Source: Bacteroidales bacterium UBA1800 (lineage in GTDB: Bacteria > Bacteroidota > Bacteroidia > Bacteroidales > VadinHA17). Taken from it: DNA of 64,000 nt. The stretch lies in assembly GCA_002319915.1 (NCBI GenBank), contig DCFQ01000103.1, positions 1 to 64,000 on the forward strand. Reading direction: 5' to 3'. A model generated the notes under the pieces. The model did no database searches and had not been told where the DNA came from. It was given only the letters and a program-made list of their open reading frames with translations. Shown one piece after another: positions 18,356 to 26,573 of the stretch (its first letter is position 1; each line of letters starts with the position of its first letter). The position numbers and the translations under genes were made by a program.

Positions 18356-18874
18356 CTATCGTTTGTAGGTCCCATCGACCGCTACCGGGATCAGGCTTGT
18401 GGAGTCAGTATTGCTGACATGCCCTGCCCTGTCCTTGATAAAGAAGTTGTATTTGATCGTGTCCTGGTCGGAATAAAAAAGGTAGGTAAAATCAACTTCA
18501 ATTGTGCCCTTCAGGATCTTATTCTGGCCCGGCCGTTCCATGTAGGGAATCCTGAAACCGGTAGGCTTGAACGGATCGTTAACCGGGGCAGGCGACACGG
18601 TGCCGTTCCGCTGCCTGTACAGGGTCATGAAAAGATTAATCGAATCAGTCTGTGAAGTAGTGGGGGGCTGAAGCCCGATGTCGCCGTCACCGTCCTCAAA
18701 TCTGAAATTAAGCGTCCCGCCCTTCACTGAATTTCCAAGCATATCAATGGTGTCGTAGATCCTGAAATCGGTAAAAGTGATATGCGGCACCACAGGCAAT
18801 ACCTGAACCTTAGTGCAGGACGCTGCAAGCAGGATAAGCAAACCAGGTAAAACACTCCGGAACTTTGATTTCAT
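18356..18874 (-). CDS. Small lipoprotein, family unknown
   Basis: A 172-aa predicted lipoprotein with a lipobox LAASC and acylated C20. The mature part contains FEDGDGDIGLQPP, an acidic loop typical of beta-rich Bacteroidota lipoproteins, and a C-terminal region DTIKYNFFIKDRAGHVSN. I do not recognise a function. It is convergent with the SpoIIE gene with only 4 bp between the stops, so no separate terminator fits between them. It lies 48 bp downstream of der on the same strand and may be read from that transcript. Confidence 0.8.
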   Translation of the reverse strand: MKSKFRSVLPGLLILLAASCTKVQVLPVVPHITFTDFRIYDTIDMLGNSVKGGTLNFRFEDGDGDIGLQPPTTSQTDSINLFMTLYRQRNGTVSPAPVNDPFKPTGFRIPYMERPGQNKILKGTIEVDFTYLFYSDQDTIKYNFFIKDRAGHVSNTDSTSLIPVAVDGTYKR

Positions 18875-18922
18875 TTATAATCCTTGACAAGCTTCTTACA
18901 TCAAAAAGCACACCAAAGTAAA

Positions 18923-20227
18923 CTATTTTTTTCGGAAAAAGATCCTTATTGGCACACCGGAAAAATCAAATTTTTCCCTCATCCTGTTCTCAATGTACCT
19001 TTTGTAAGGTTCCTTGATATACTGTGGAAAATTGCAGAAGAATGCAAATGACGGCGAATAGGTTGGCAGCTGTGTTACGTATTTGATCTTTATGTACTTG
19101 CCTTTTGAAGCAGGCGGCGGGTAGTCCGCCACAATTCCCAGCATTATCTCATTCAGCTCCGACGTGGGGATCTTCCTCCTCCTGTTGTCATTTACCCTGT
19201 CGATGAGTTCAAGGATATTGTGGATCCTCTGTTTTGTGATCGCGGAGATGAAGAGTACAGGGTAATCGGTGAAGGGGGCAGTCTTGGCTTTGATCTCCTT
19301 CTCAATCAGAAGGGTAGTGTTGTTCTCCTTCTGTATCAGGTCCCACTTGTTTACCAGGACGATCATCCCCTTGTTGTTCTTTTGAATGAGCGAGGTTATG
19401 TTAAGATCCTGGGACTCTATTCCCCTTGTTGCATCGATCATGAGGAGGCATATGTCAGACTTTTCAATGGTCCGCACAGCACGCATAACAGAGTAGAATT
19501 CCACATCTTCCGACACCTTCCCTTTTTTTCTCAGCCCGGCAGTATCGACGAGAAAGAAATCATGGTCGAATTTATTGTACCTGGTGTAGATCGAATCTCG
19601 GGTTGTCCCTGCAAGAGGTGTCACTATGTTCCTTTCTTCGCCCAGGAGTGAGTTGGCCAGGGATGATTTACCGACATTAGGTCTTCCGACTATCGCCACC
19701 CTGGGAATCTCCGGGAACTCCTCCTCTTTCTGGACAGGCAGGCCGGCTACCACCTTATCCAGGAGATCTCCCGTCCCGCTGCCGTTTATCGAGCTGAGCG
19801 CAAAATAGTCCCCAAGCCCCAGCTTGTAGAACTCCGTCGCGTCGGCGAGACGCTCCCCGTTGTCAACCTTGTTCACCACAAGAATGACAGGCTTGCCGGA
19901 TCTTCTCAGCAGATCGGCCACCGATGTATCGAGTTCGTGTATCCCTGCCGTCACATCGACCATGAAGAGGATGAGATCAGCCTCCGCTATTGCGAGAAGG
20001 ACCTGCTTGTTAATCTCCCCTTCAAATATGTCATCGGAATTCTTCACATATCCGCCGGTGTCGATAAGCGAAAAATTGACTCCGTTCCAGAGAACGGTAC
20101 CGTAATTACGGTCACGCGTCACCCCGCTCGATTCATCAACAATTGCCTCCCGCGATTCCGTAAGCCGGTTGAAGAGGGTCGATTTCCCTACATTTGGTCT
20201 TCCAACTATTGCTACAATGCTTCCCAT
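18923..20227 (-). CDS. der: Ribosome biogenesis GTPase Der (EngA)
   Basis: Der has two tandem GTPase domains and a C-terminal KH-like domain, and acts in maturation of the large ribosomal subunit. Both P-loops read GRPNVGKS (near residues 9 and 180), with DTGG and DTAG switch-II motifs and NKVD and NKWD specificity motifs. The C-terminal region ends [13 protein letters not shown], as usual. The ATG at 20227 (434 aa) is preferred over the TTG at 20239 that extends the frame to the era stop codon. It starts 12 bp after era, so the two GTPase genes form an operon. Confidence 0.97.
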   Translation of the reverse strand: MGSIVAIVGRPNVGKSTLFNRLTESREAIVDESSGVTRDRNYGTVLWNGVNFSLIDTGGYVKNSDDIFEGEINKQVLLAIAEADLILFMVDVTAGIHELDTSVADLLRRSGKPVILVVNKVDNGERLADATEFYKLGLGDYFALSSINGSGTGDLLDKVVAGLPVQKEEEFPEIPRVAIVGRPNVGKSSLANSLLGEERNIVTPLAGTTRDSIYTRYNKFDHDFFLVDTAGLRKKGKVSEDVEFYSVMRAVRTIEKSDICLLMIDATRGIESQDLNITSLIQKNNKGMIVLVNKWDLIQKENNTTLLIEKEIKAKTAPFTDYPVLFISAITKQRIHNILELIDRVNDNRRRKIPTSELNEIMLGIVADYPPPASKGKYIKIKYVTQLPTYSPSFAFFCNFPQYIKEPYKRYIENRMREKFDFSGVPIRIFFRKK

Positions 20228-20239
20228 CGGTATGTTCAA

Positions 20240-21118
20240 TTATCTGTATCCGAACCTCTTAAGAATATTCGGCTTGTCCCTCCAATCTTTTGTCACTCTG
20301 ACATGGAGCTCAAGAAATATCTTCCGGCCAAAAAAATCCTCCATGTCGATGCGTGCCTCGGTTCCGGTTTTCTTCAGCATTTCCCCCTTGTGCCCGATGA
20401 TTATGCCTTTCTGGCTGTCGCGGACAACATGTATTGTTGCACTGATCCTTGTCAGATTCCCTTCATCCCGGAAGCTCTCGATCCCGACCTCGACAGAATA
20501 GGGGATCTCCTTCTGGTAGTTCTTCAGAATCTTCTCACGTATGATCTCGGATGCAAAGAACCGTTCCTGCCTGTCGGTAAGCTGATCCTTGGGAAAGTAT
20601 GGCTCCCCTTCTGGAAGCTTTTCGAGTATCGTTTCAAGCAGCTTGTCAAGGTTGAAACCCTTAAGGGCTGAAACCGGGATCACCAGGGAACCCGGCATTC
20701 TTCCTTCCCACTCACTGATCAGGGCGGTTACGGCATCCTGCGTGCTCAGGTCGATCTTGTTCAGTACGACGATCACCGGAACCCCGGTCTTCCTGATCTT
20801 GCCGAGATAGACGTCATCAGGCGTTTCCCTGTCGGTAACATCAAGGACATAAACAAAGACATCGGCGTCCGTCAGGGCCATGTTAACCGAATTCATCATC
20901 GTTTCCTGGAGCTTGTACCTGGGCTTCAGGATGCCCGGAGTGTCGGAGTAGACAATCTGGAAATCGTCACCATTGACGATCCCCATTATCCTGTGCCTCG
21001 TTGTCTGTGCCTTGGGGGTTATTATGGACAGTTTCTCCCCCACGAGCGAATTCATGATGGTCGATTTCCCTGCATTGGGGCTACCGAGAATGTTGACGAA
21101 TCCTGACCTGTGAATCAT
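20240..21118 (-). CDS. era: GTPase Era
   Basis: Era binds the 3' end of 16S rRNA and helps assemble the small ribosomal subunit. The 292-aa protein has P-loop GSPNAGKS, switch region TPKAQTTRHRIMGI, DTPGI, and the NKID specificity motif. The C-terminal KH domain contains GIIIGHKGEMLKKTGTEAR, with the GxxG RNA-binding loop. It lies between rluB-like (12-bp gap) and der (12-bp gap), all read from the minus strand, as a translation-related operon. Confidence 0.97.
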   Translation of the reverse strand: MIHRSGFVNILGSPNAGKSTIMNSLVGEKLSIITPKAQTTRHRIMGIVNGDDFQIVYSDTPGILKPRYKLQETMMNSVNMALTDADVFVYVLDVTDRETPDDVYLGKIRKTGVPVIVVLNKIDLSTQDAVTALISEWEGRMPGSLVIPVSALKGFNLDKLLETILEKLPEGEPYFPKDQLTDRQERFFASEIIREKILKNYQKEIPYSVEVGIESFRDEGNLTRISATIHVVRDSQKGIIIGHKGEMLKKTGTEARIDMEDFFGRKIFLELHVRVTKDWRDKPNILKRFGYR

Positions 21119-21130
21119 AGGCTATGAAGG

Positions 21131-21922
21131 CTAAAACATTCCTCTTTTAAGCATAGATATTTCCTTTTCCGAAAGGTATCTCCATTTCCCGCGCTGAAGG
21201 TTCTTTTTTGTGAGTCCGGCAAAGTAGACCCTGTCGAGCTTCCTGACATCGTAACCAAGCTTTTCGAAGAGCCTTCTTACAACCCTGTTCTGACCCGAAT
21301 GAAGTTCAATCCCGATCTGAGTCTTATCTTCCGGATCTGCAAATGAAACTGCGTCAGCAACAATCGTTTCACCTTCAAGCTCTATCCCCTCTGTCAGCCG
21401 CTCAAGATCATTCTTGATGACGGGTTTGTCGAGGAAGACGTGATATATCTTTCTTCTCTGGTACCTCGGATGTGTAAGGCGGCCTGTCAGCTCGCCGTCA
21501 TTGGTCAGCAGCAGGACCCCGGTTGTCGATTTGTCGAGCCTTCCGACCGGGTAAACCCTTTCGGGGCAGGCGTCACCGATAATTTCGAGAACTGTATGGT
21601 CGGCATGCGGATCTTCGACCGTCGTGACATAGCCTTTCGGCTTGTTCATCAGAATGTAGACCTTTTTCTCCGACTTAAGCTTTTTCCCCCTGAACCTGAT
21701 ATCATCCCCGGCCGATACCTTTGTGCCCAGCTCTTTAACGGTCTTCCCGTTCACACTTATTAAACCCCTGGTGATAAGGTCATCTGCTTCCCTCCTTGAA
21801 CAGACGCCGCAGTTCGCAATAAACCTGTTCAGCCTTACGGGCGGATCAACTTTTTGTTTTTCCGGGTTTACGGTCCTGCTCTTTCCCGGTTTGGTATTCC
21901 GCCTTACTGGTCTCTTCTCCAT
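21131..21922 (-). CDS. rluB: Pseudouridine synthase, RsuA/RluB family
   Basis: A 263-aa pseudouridine synthase that acts on rRNA. A basic, proline-rich N-terminal tail (about 1-28) precedes an S4 RNA-binding domain (VRLNRFIANCGVCSRREAD, about 29-75). The catalytic domain contains VYPVGRLDKSTTGVLLLTND, where the aspartate of GRLDKST is the catalytic residue. The family is shared by RsuA, RluB, RluE and RluF; the S4 domain and length fit RluB (23S U2605) best, but the exact target is inferred. It heads the era-der group and has a good divergent promoter with glmM. Confidence 0.9.
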   Translation of the reverse strand: MEKRPVRRNTKPGKSRTVNPEKQKVDPPVRLNRFIANCGVCSRREADDLITRGLISVNGKTVKELGTKVSAGDDIRFRGKKLKSEKKVYILMNKPKGYVTTVEDPHADHTVLEIIGDACPERVYPVGRLDKSTTGVLLLTNDGELTGRLTHPRYQRRKIYHVFLDKPVIKNDLERLTEGIELEGETIVADAVSFADPEDKTQIGIELHSGQNRVVRRLFEKLGYDVRKLDRVYFAGLTKKNLQRGKWRYLSEKEISMLKRGMF

Positions 21923-21941
21923 GCTTTCCTGAATCAGGGTG

Positions 21942-21949
21942 CAAAGTTA
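21942..21949 (-). promoter_or_regulatory. Promoter -7 element for rluB-era-der
   Basis: The minus strand reads TAACTTTG, an exact TAnnTTTG match, 20 bp upstream of the rluB ATG, so the transcript would have a leader of only about 13 nt. It lies within 7 bp of the -33 box of the divergent glmM promoter, so the two promoters could interfere. Confidence 0.55.
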
Positions 21950-21955
21950 CAATTA

Positions 21956-21987
21956 TTTGACAATATTACGATTTCAGCTTATTTTTG
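21956..21987 (+). promoter_or_regulatory. Promoter for glmM
   Basis: TTTG at 21956-21959 and TATTTTTG at 21980-21987, with 20 bp between them, match the full Bacteroidota consensus (TTTG, 19-21 bp, TAnnTTTG). The glmM ATG lies 28 bp downstream. This is the best complete promoter in the window. Confidence 0.75.
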
Positions 21988-22014
21988 CTTCCTTAAAACT
22001 TAAAACTGCCTACA

Positions 22015-23397
22015 ATGACATTAGTAAAATCTATTTCAGGGATCCGCGGTACTATTGGAGGGACTCCGGGTGATAATCTTACTCCGCTGGATATTGTGAA
22101 GTTCACAGCAGCCTATGGCACATGGCTGGGCAGGAGGCACGGAAGCGGCAGGATCAGTGTGGTTGTGGGCCGCGATGCCAGGCGGTCGGGAGAGATGGTC
22201 AACAGGATGGTTGTTTACACCCTACGCAGCCTTGGAATAGACGTTACTGACCTGGGGCTTGCCACCACGCCGACAGTGGAACTGGCCGTTACCGGTACAG
22301 CTTCTGCTGGCGGGATCATAATTACAGCCAGTCATAACCCGGCCGAATGGAATGCACTGAAGCTGCTCAACAGCGATGGTGAATTCCTTTCATCGGCTGA
22401 CGGGGTTGAAGTTCTGGCAATTGCCGGGTCGGAGAGCTTCACGTTTGCCCCGCTCGACGGGTTCGGATCATTCGCTTCAGACAGCTCCTGGAACAGCAGG
22501 CATATTGAAATGGTAAAAGGATTAAAGCTGGTGGATCCCGAAGCCATTGAGGCAGCTGGCTTTTCCGTGGCGATCGATTGCGTGAATTCGGTGGGAGGAA
22601 TCATAGTCCCAGACCTGCTGCGGGCACTGGGTGTCAGGAAGATAATAGAGCTCAACACCATTCCTAACGGGTACTTTGCCCATAATCCGGAGCCATTGCC
22701 GAAAAACCTCACCGAGATTTCGGGACTGGTAGTAAAGGAAAAAGCTGACCTCGGGCTTGTGGTCGATCCCGATGTGGACCGCCTTGCAATTGTTTGTGAA
22801 GACGGAACGATGTTTGGCGAAGAATATACACTCGTTTCGGTGGCGGATTATGTCCTCAGGAATACCCCGGGAAACACCGTGTCGAACCTCTCTTCGACAA
22901 GGGCCCTGATGGATGTAACGGTACAATACGGGTACAGGTACTTTACTGCTGCTGTCGGGGAGGTCAATGTGGTTGAAGAAATGAAAAAACGGAACGCAGT
23001 GATCGGTGGGGAAGGCAATGGCGGAGTGATCTATCCTGAGATCCACTATGGGCGCGATGCACTGGTGGGAATTGGCTTGTTCCTCACGCACCTTGCAAAA
23101 AGCAGGAAGAAATGCTCGGAACTGAGAAGGCTCTACCCGGATTACTTCATAGCCAAAAAACGCATGGATGTCGCTGAGGGGACAGACTTCAGCCAGGTGC
23201 TCGGTAGGATTCGAAATGCATTTAAGGGATCCGAGATCGATGAGAGGGATGGTATGAGGATTGAGCAGAAGGACGGATGGGTCCAGATCCGCAAATCCAA
23301 TACCGAGCCGATCATAAGGATCTATGCGGAAGCGGCAACCGAAGACGAGGCGGAAAAGCTTGCCGAAAATGTCATAAAAATTGTTAAAAACGCCTGA
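22015..23397 (+). CDS. glmM: Phosphoglucosamine mutase (phosphohexomutase)
   Basis: A 460-aa alpha-D-phosphohexomutase. GlmM converts glucosamine-6-phosphate to glucosamine-1-phosphate for peptidoglycan and LPS precursors. The phosphoserine loop TASHNPAEWNALK has the catalytic S106, the metal loop reads DPDVDRLAI, the sugar-binding GEGNGGVIYPEIHYGRD loop is present, and the phosphate-binding SNTEPIIRIYAEA lies near the C-terminus. Phosphomannomutases share these motifs, so the substrate is inferred from resemblance to the Bacteroidota GlmM form. It has its own promoter and is probably monocistronic: the next gene is 173 bp away with its own -7 box. Confidence 0.9.
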   Translation: MTLVKSISGIRGTIGGTPGDNLTPLDIVKFTAAYGTWLGRRHGSGRISVVVGRDARRSGEMVNRMVVYTLRSLGIDVTDLGLATTPTVELAVTGTASAGGIIITASHNPAEWNALKLLNSDGEFLSSADGVEVLAIAGSESFTFAPLDGFGSFASDSSWNSRHIEMVKGLKLVDPEAIEAAGFSVAIDCVNSVGGIIVPDLLRALGVRKIIELNTIPNGYFAHNPEPLPKNLTEISGLVVKEKADLGLVVDPDVDRLAIVCEDGTMFGEEYTLVSVADYVLRNTPGNTVSNLSSTRALMDVTVQYGYRYFTAAVGEVNVVEEMKKRNAVIGGEGNGGVIYPEIHYGRDALVGIGLFLTHLAKSRKKCSELRRLYPDYFIAKKRMDVAEGTDFSQVLGRIRNAFKGSEIDERDGMRIEQKDGWVQIRKSNTEPIIRIYAEAATEDEAEKLAENVIKIVKNA

Positions 23398-23516
23398 TGA
23401 CCCTGTTTTTCTGCCTTTAGGCAGGAATAAATGCCTGTTGTGGGATGTCTTAAAGCCGGGACCTGATCATATTAAGTTAAAAGTTGTTAAGAAAGGATTC
23501 CCGAGCCCAAATTTAG

Positions 23517-23524
23517 TAAATTTG
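23517..23524 (+). promoter_or_regulatory. Promoter -7 element for the MacA-like efflux operon
   Basis: TAAATTTG matches TAnnTTTG, 46 bp upstream of the adaptor ATG. There is no good -33 TTTG. The rest of the 173-bp gap after glmM holds one small hairpin (CTGCCT at 23411-23416 with AGGCAG at 23419-23424) and nothing else that I can identify. Confidence 0.45.
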
Positions 23525-23570
23525 TGGCCTGTTTATGAAGATGCATTTAAAACCAATAAGTTAAATCTAA

Positions 23571-25163
23571 ATGAAACGCACGCTTATTATCACTGGTATT
23601 GTCGTAATTGCAGCTATTGCAATTCTTATAGTTATCGGCAAGTTGACCAAAAAGAAGGAAGTTGCCAACCTGTATGTTCAGGCACAAAAGGGGCAGTTTC
23701 AGATTGTCGTCTCGACTACCGGTGAACTGCAGGCCGAGAAATCAACCGACATCATCGGTCCCGACTTTACTATGAGCAGAAATATCAGGGCGATGGATAT
23801 TAAAATAACCGACCTGGTCCCGGAAGGAACGGAGGTTAAAAAAGGTGATTATGTGGCAACGCTCGACAGAACCTCGTTCGACAACAGCCTGAAGGATGAA
23901 AATGACAAGCTGATAACCGCCGAGAACAATGTCGAGGTCAAAATGCTCGATACTGCAGTTACCTTGAGTGAGCTGAGGGACAATATCAAGAACCTGAGAT
24001 ATTCTGTTGAAGAGGCTGCCATAACCGTCCAGGAATCGAAGTACGAACCCCCGACAACCATCCGGCAGGCTGAGATCTCCCTCGACAAGGCAAAGCGTAA
24101 CCTCGACCAGTCAATTAAAACCTACGGACTGAAAACCCAGCAGGCCAGGACCGATATGAGGACCCTTAAGAAAACTCTTTCGGACCAGCGCCAGAGAGTA
24201 AATGATTTTGCAGCCATACTTGAAAGATTTCTCATTAAGGCGCCAGCCGACGGCATGGTCATTTACAAAAGGGACAGGATGAATGCAAAAAGGAAGGTCG
24301 GTTCGTCAATATCGCCATGGGACAACGTGGTAGCTACACTACCCGATATGTCAGTAATGATCTCCAAAACATATGTCAATGAAATTGATGTGAGCAAAGT
24401 CAAGTCCGGCCAGAAGGTCGAGATCGTCGTGGATGCATTTCCCGAGAAATCCTACACAGGCGAGGTGGTCAGCGTGGCCAACATCGGTGAACAGCTTCCG
24501 AATGCCGATGCAAAGGTGTTTGAAGTTCAGATCCAGGTCGACGGTTCGGACCCGATCCTGAGGCCATCGATGACGACAGGTAACAAGATCATCACAAAGA
24601 CCATCAAGGATGTGACGTATATTCCGCTTGAATGCGTACAGACCGGTACAGACAGCATCCCGTTCGTTTACACCAGGAACGGCAACAAGCAGATTGTGCT
24701 TCTGGGGGAATCAAATGAAAACAACGTGATTGTCGAACAGGGAGTGAAGCCGGGGGAATCACTTTACCTCAGCACCCCTGCTAAACCTTCAGGATTCAGG
24801 ACTTCAGGCCAGGACCTTATCGCCCTTAACCGGCAGCGTGCGAAAGAGAAGCAGGCTGAAGAGGTAAGGGTCAGGGAGGAAGCCGCCAAGGCAGCGGCTA
24901 ACAGGCAGCAGATGCCCATGGGCGGGCCGATGAATCCCGAAATGATGGGAAGGTTCAGCAACATGAGAGGCGGGACCATGCCGACTGGCCAGGCCGGCGG
25001 AGTCAGGGATACGGCCAGGATGAGGCGTTTCATGCAGATGCGCAATGGCCAGCAGGGCATACAGCAGGGAGCAGGAAAGGACACTTCGGCAAGGAGAAAC
25101 CGTAATATCCAGGGGACTACCCAGCAAGGCGACCGGCAGCAGGGACCGGACTCCAAACGATAG
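23571..25163 (+). CDS. MacA/HlyD-type periplasmic efflux adaptor
   Basis: A 530-aa membrane-fusion protein. A single N-terminal helix (about 5-23) anchors it in the inner membrane; a barrel-sandwich/lipoyl region (KKGDYVATLD), an alpha-hairpin of about 90 residues (about 100-220) and a second half (LIKAPADGMVIYK) follow, in the order typical of MacA. The last 100 residues are low complexity, rich in Gln, Met, Arg and Gly; such tails occur in some Bacteroidota adaptors but their role is unknown. The gene is followed at 30 bp by a MacB-like permease and then TolC, so the three form a tripartite exporter operon. Confidence 0.92.
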   Translation: MKRTLIITGIVVIAAIAILIVIGKLTKKKEVANLYVQAQKGQFQIVVSTTGELQAEKSTDIIGPDFTMSRNIRAMDIKITDLVPEGTEVKKGDYVATLDRTSFDNSLKDENDKLITAENNVEVKMLDTAVTLSELRDNIKNLRYSVEEAAITVQESKYEPPTTIRQAEISLDKAKRNLDQSIKTYGLKTQQARTDMRTLKKTLSDQRQRVNDFAAILERFLIKAPADGMVIYKRDRMNAKRKVGSSISPWDNVVATLPDMSVMISKTYVNEIDVSKVKSGQKVEIVVDAFPEKSYTGEVVSVANIGEQLPNADAKVFEVQIQVDGSDPILRPSMTTGNKIITKTIKDVTYIPLECVQTGTDSIPFVYTRNGNKQIVLLGESNENNVIVEQGVKPGESLYLSTPAKPSGFRTSGQDLIALNRQRAKEKQAEEVRVREEAAKAAANRQQMPMGGPMNPEMMGRFSNMRGGTMPTGQAGGVRDTARMRRFMQMRNGQQGIQQGAGKDTSARRNRNIQGTTQQGDRQQGPDSKR

Positions 25164-25193
25164 ATCAAACAAAAACTTAAAACCTTTACCGGT

Positions 25194-26573
25194 ATGTTAA
25201 AGTTCTTCTTCAGGTATTTCCATGATATGGAAATAGCGGTCGAATCAATCATTTCGAACAAGCTCAAGTCTATGCTTACCGCACTTGGGATAATCTTCGG
25301 CGTTGCTGCCGTAATTGCGATGCTGGCAATAGGAAAAGGTGCAAAGCAGGAGATCATGGAACAAATGAAGATGGTCGGGGTGAACAATATCCTGATCAAT
25401 CCCATAATCCCTGAAAAGAGCTCCTCAAGTGAAAGCGGTGAAGAAAAAGAGCAGAAGAAATTTTCCCGGGGACTGAGCATGCAGGATGTCGAGTCAATCA
25501 GGCAGACCCTTCCTTCGGTTAAGAGAATAAGCCCTGAGATCTCCTTTAACTCCATTGCAATGCTGAACGGGGTGAAGTACACTGCCAAGCTGGTCGGGGT
25601 TTCAAACGATTATTTCCATCTTTACAATCTTCCTCTCATTGAAGGATCATTCTTCAATAAGTTCCAGGAATACAACGGGATACAGGTATGTATCATAGGA
25701 GCGAATATCAGGGCGAAGTTTTTCAGCCAGATCGAGCCGATTGGGCAGTATATCAAGTTCAACGGCATATGGCTCAAGGTTATAGGGGTACTTCAGAAGA
25801 CAAATGTCAACCTGACTGGTTTCGAGGAAAAAGGCGTCAATGTTTACAACGATAATATTTACATCCCAATACAGACAATGCTCCTGAGATATGAGAACAG
25901 GGGACTCGTCAACACCAAGCTGGTTTCGGAAGCATCTTCAAATGCCATGATCTTTGGCGGCCCGGGGTTTATGAGTATCGTCGCAGGAAGCAGCACTTCA
26001 GCCAGCAGTGCAGAGACAAACTACAACCAGCTCGACAGGATCGTTGTCCAGGTAAGCGAAACCGAACAGCTCAAGCCGACAACCGAGATCCTCAGCAGGA
26101 TGTTTACGCGCCGCCATTCAGGAGTGAAGGATTTCGAGATAACTGTTCCGGAGCTTCTCCTTAAGCAGCAACAAAGGACAAAGGACATTTTCAATATAGT
26201 ACTGGGAGCCATTGCAAGTATTTCACTCATTGTCGGGGGGATCGGCATTATGAATATCATGTTTGCCTCGGTGATGGAAAGGATAAAGGAAATTGGCACC
26301 AGGATGGCAATCGGGGCAAAAAAGATGGATATTGTCGTTCAGTTCCTTTCCGAGGCAGTGCTGATAAGCGTTTCAGGCGGCTTCATAGGGATCTTCCTCG
26401 GAGTGATAATGGCAAAGCTGATCCAGCAGATCGCGGGAATTATGACCATAGTCTCCTTTTTCTCGGTCTTCATTGCCTTCGGGGTATCGGCGGCTGTAGG
26501 GGTCGTGTTCGGATATTCCCCGGCAAAAAGAGCATCGGAAAAGGACCCGATCGAATCATTGAGATACGAATAA
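25194..26573 (+). CDS. MacB-like ABC permease without ATPase domain
   Basis: A 459-aa FtsX/MacB-type permease. It has a first helix at about 25-45 (MLTALGIIFGVAAVIAMLAIG), a periplasmic MacB_PCD domain (about 50-310) and three C-terminal helices with the FtsX signature IGGIGIMNIMFASVMERIKEIGTRMAIGAK around residues 345-375. E. coli MacB carries its ABC ATPase at the N-terminus; here the protein starts directly at the first helix, and no ATPase gene lies between the adaptor and TolC genes. The ATPase must be supplied by another locus, possibly the LolD-like protein at 32052-32711. Its stop overlaps the tolC start (TAATG). Confidence 0.93.
   Translation: MLKFFFRYFHDMEIAVESIISNKLKSMLTALGIIFGVAAVIAMLAIGKGAKQEIMEQMKMVGVNNILINPIIPEKSSSSESGEEKEQKKFSRGLSMQDVESIRQTLPSVKRISPEISFNSIAMLNGVKYTAKLVGVSNDYFHLYNLPLIEGSFFNKFQEYNGIQVCIIGANIRAKFFSQIEPIGQYIKFNGIWLKVIGVLQKTNVNLTGFEEKGVNVYNDNIYIPIQTMLLRYENRGLVNTKLVSEASSNAMIFGGPGFMSIVAGSSTSASSAETNYNQLDRIVVQVSETEQLKPTTEILSRMFTRRHSGVKDFEITVPELLLKQQQRTKDIFNIVLGAIASISLIVGGIGIMNIMFASVMERIKEIGTRMAIGAKKMDIVVQFLSEAVLISVSGGFIGIFLGVIMAKLIQQIAGIMTIVSFFSVFIAFGVSAAVGVVFGYSPAKRASEKDPIESLRYE

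Noticed and set aside
19937..20671. 244-aa frame on the plus strand
   Set aside because: Antisense to der and era, which are unmistakable; no start context or family.
23381..23725. 114-aa frame overlapping the glmM end and the adaptor start
   Set aside because: Overlaps two real genes, has no family resemblance, and has the adaptor promoter inside it.
24764..25588. 274-aa frame on the minus strand
   Set aside because: Antisense across the adaptor-permease junction; hydrophobic by chance from codon bias of the real genes.
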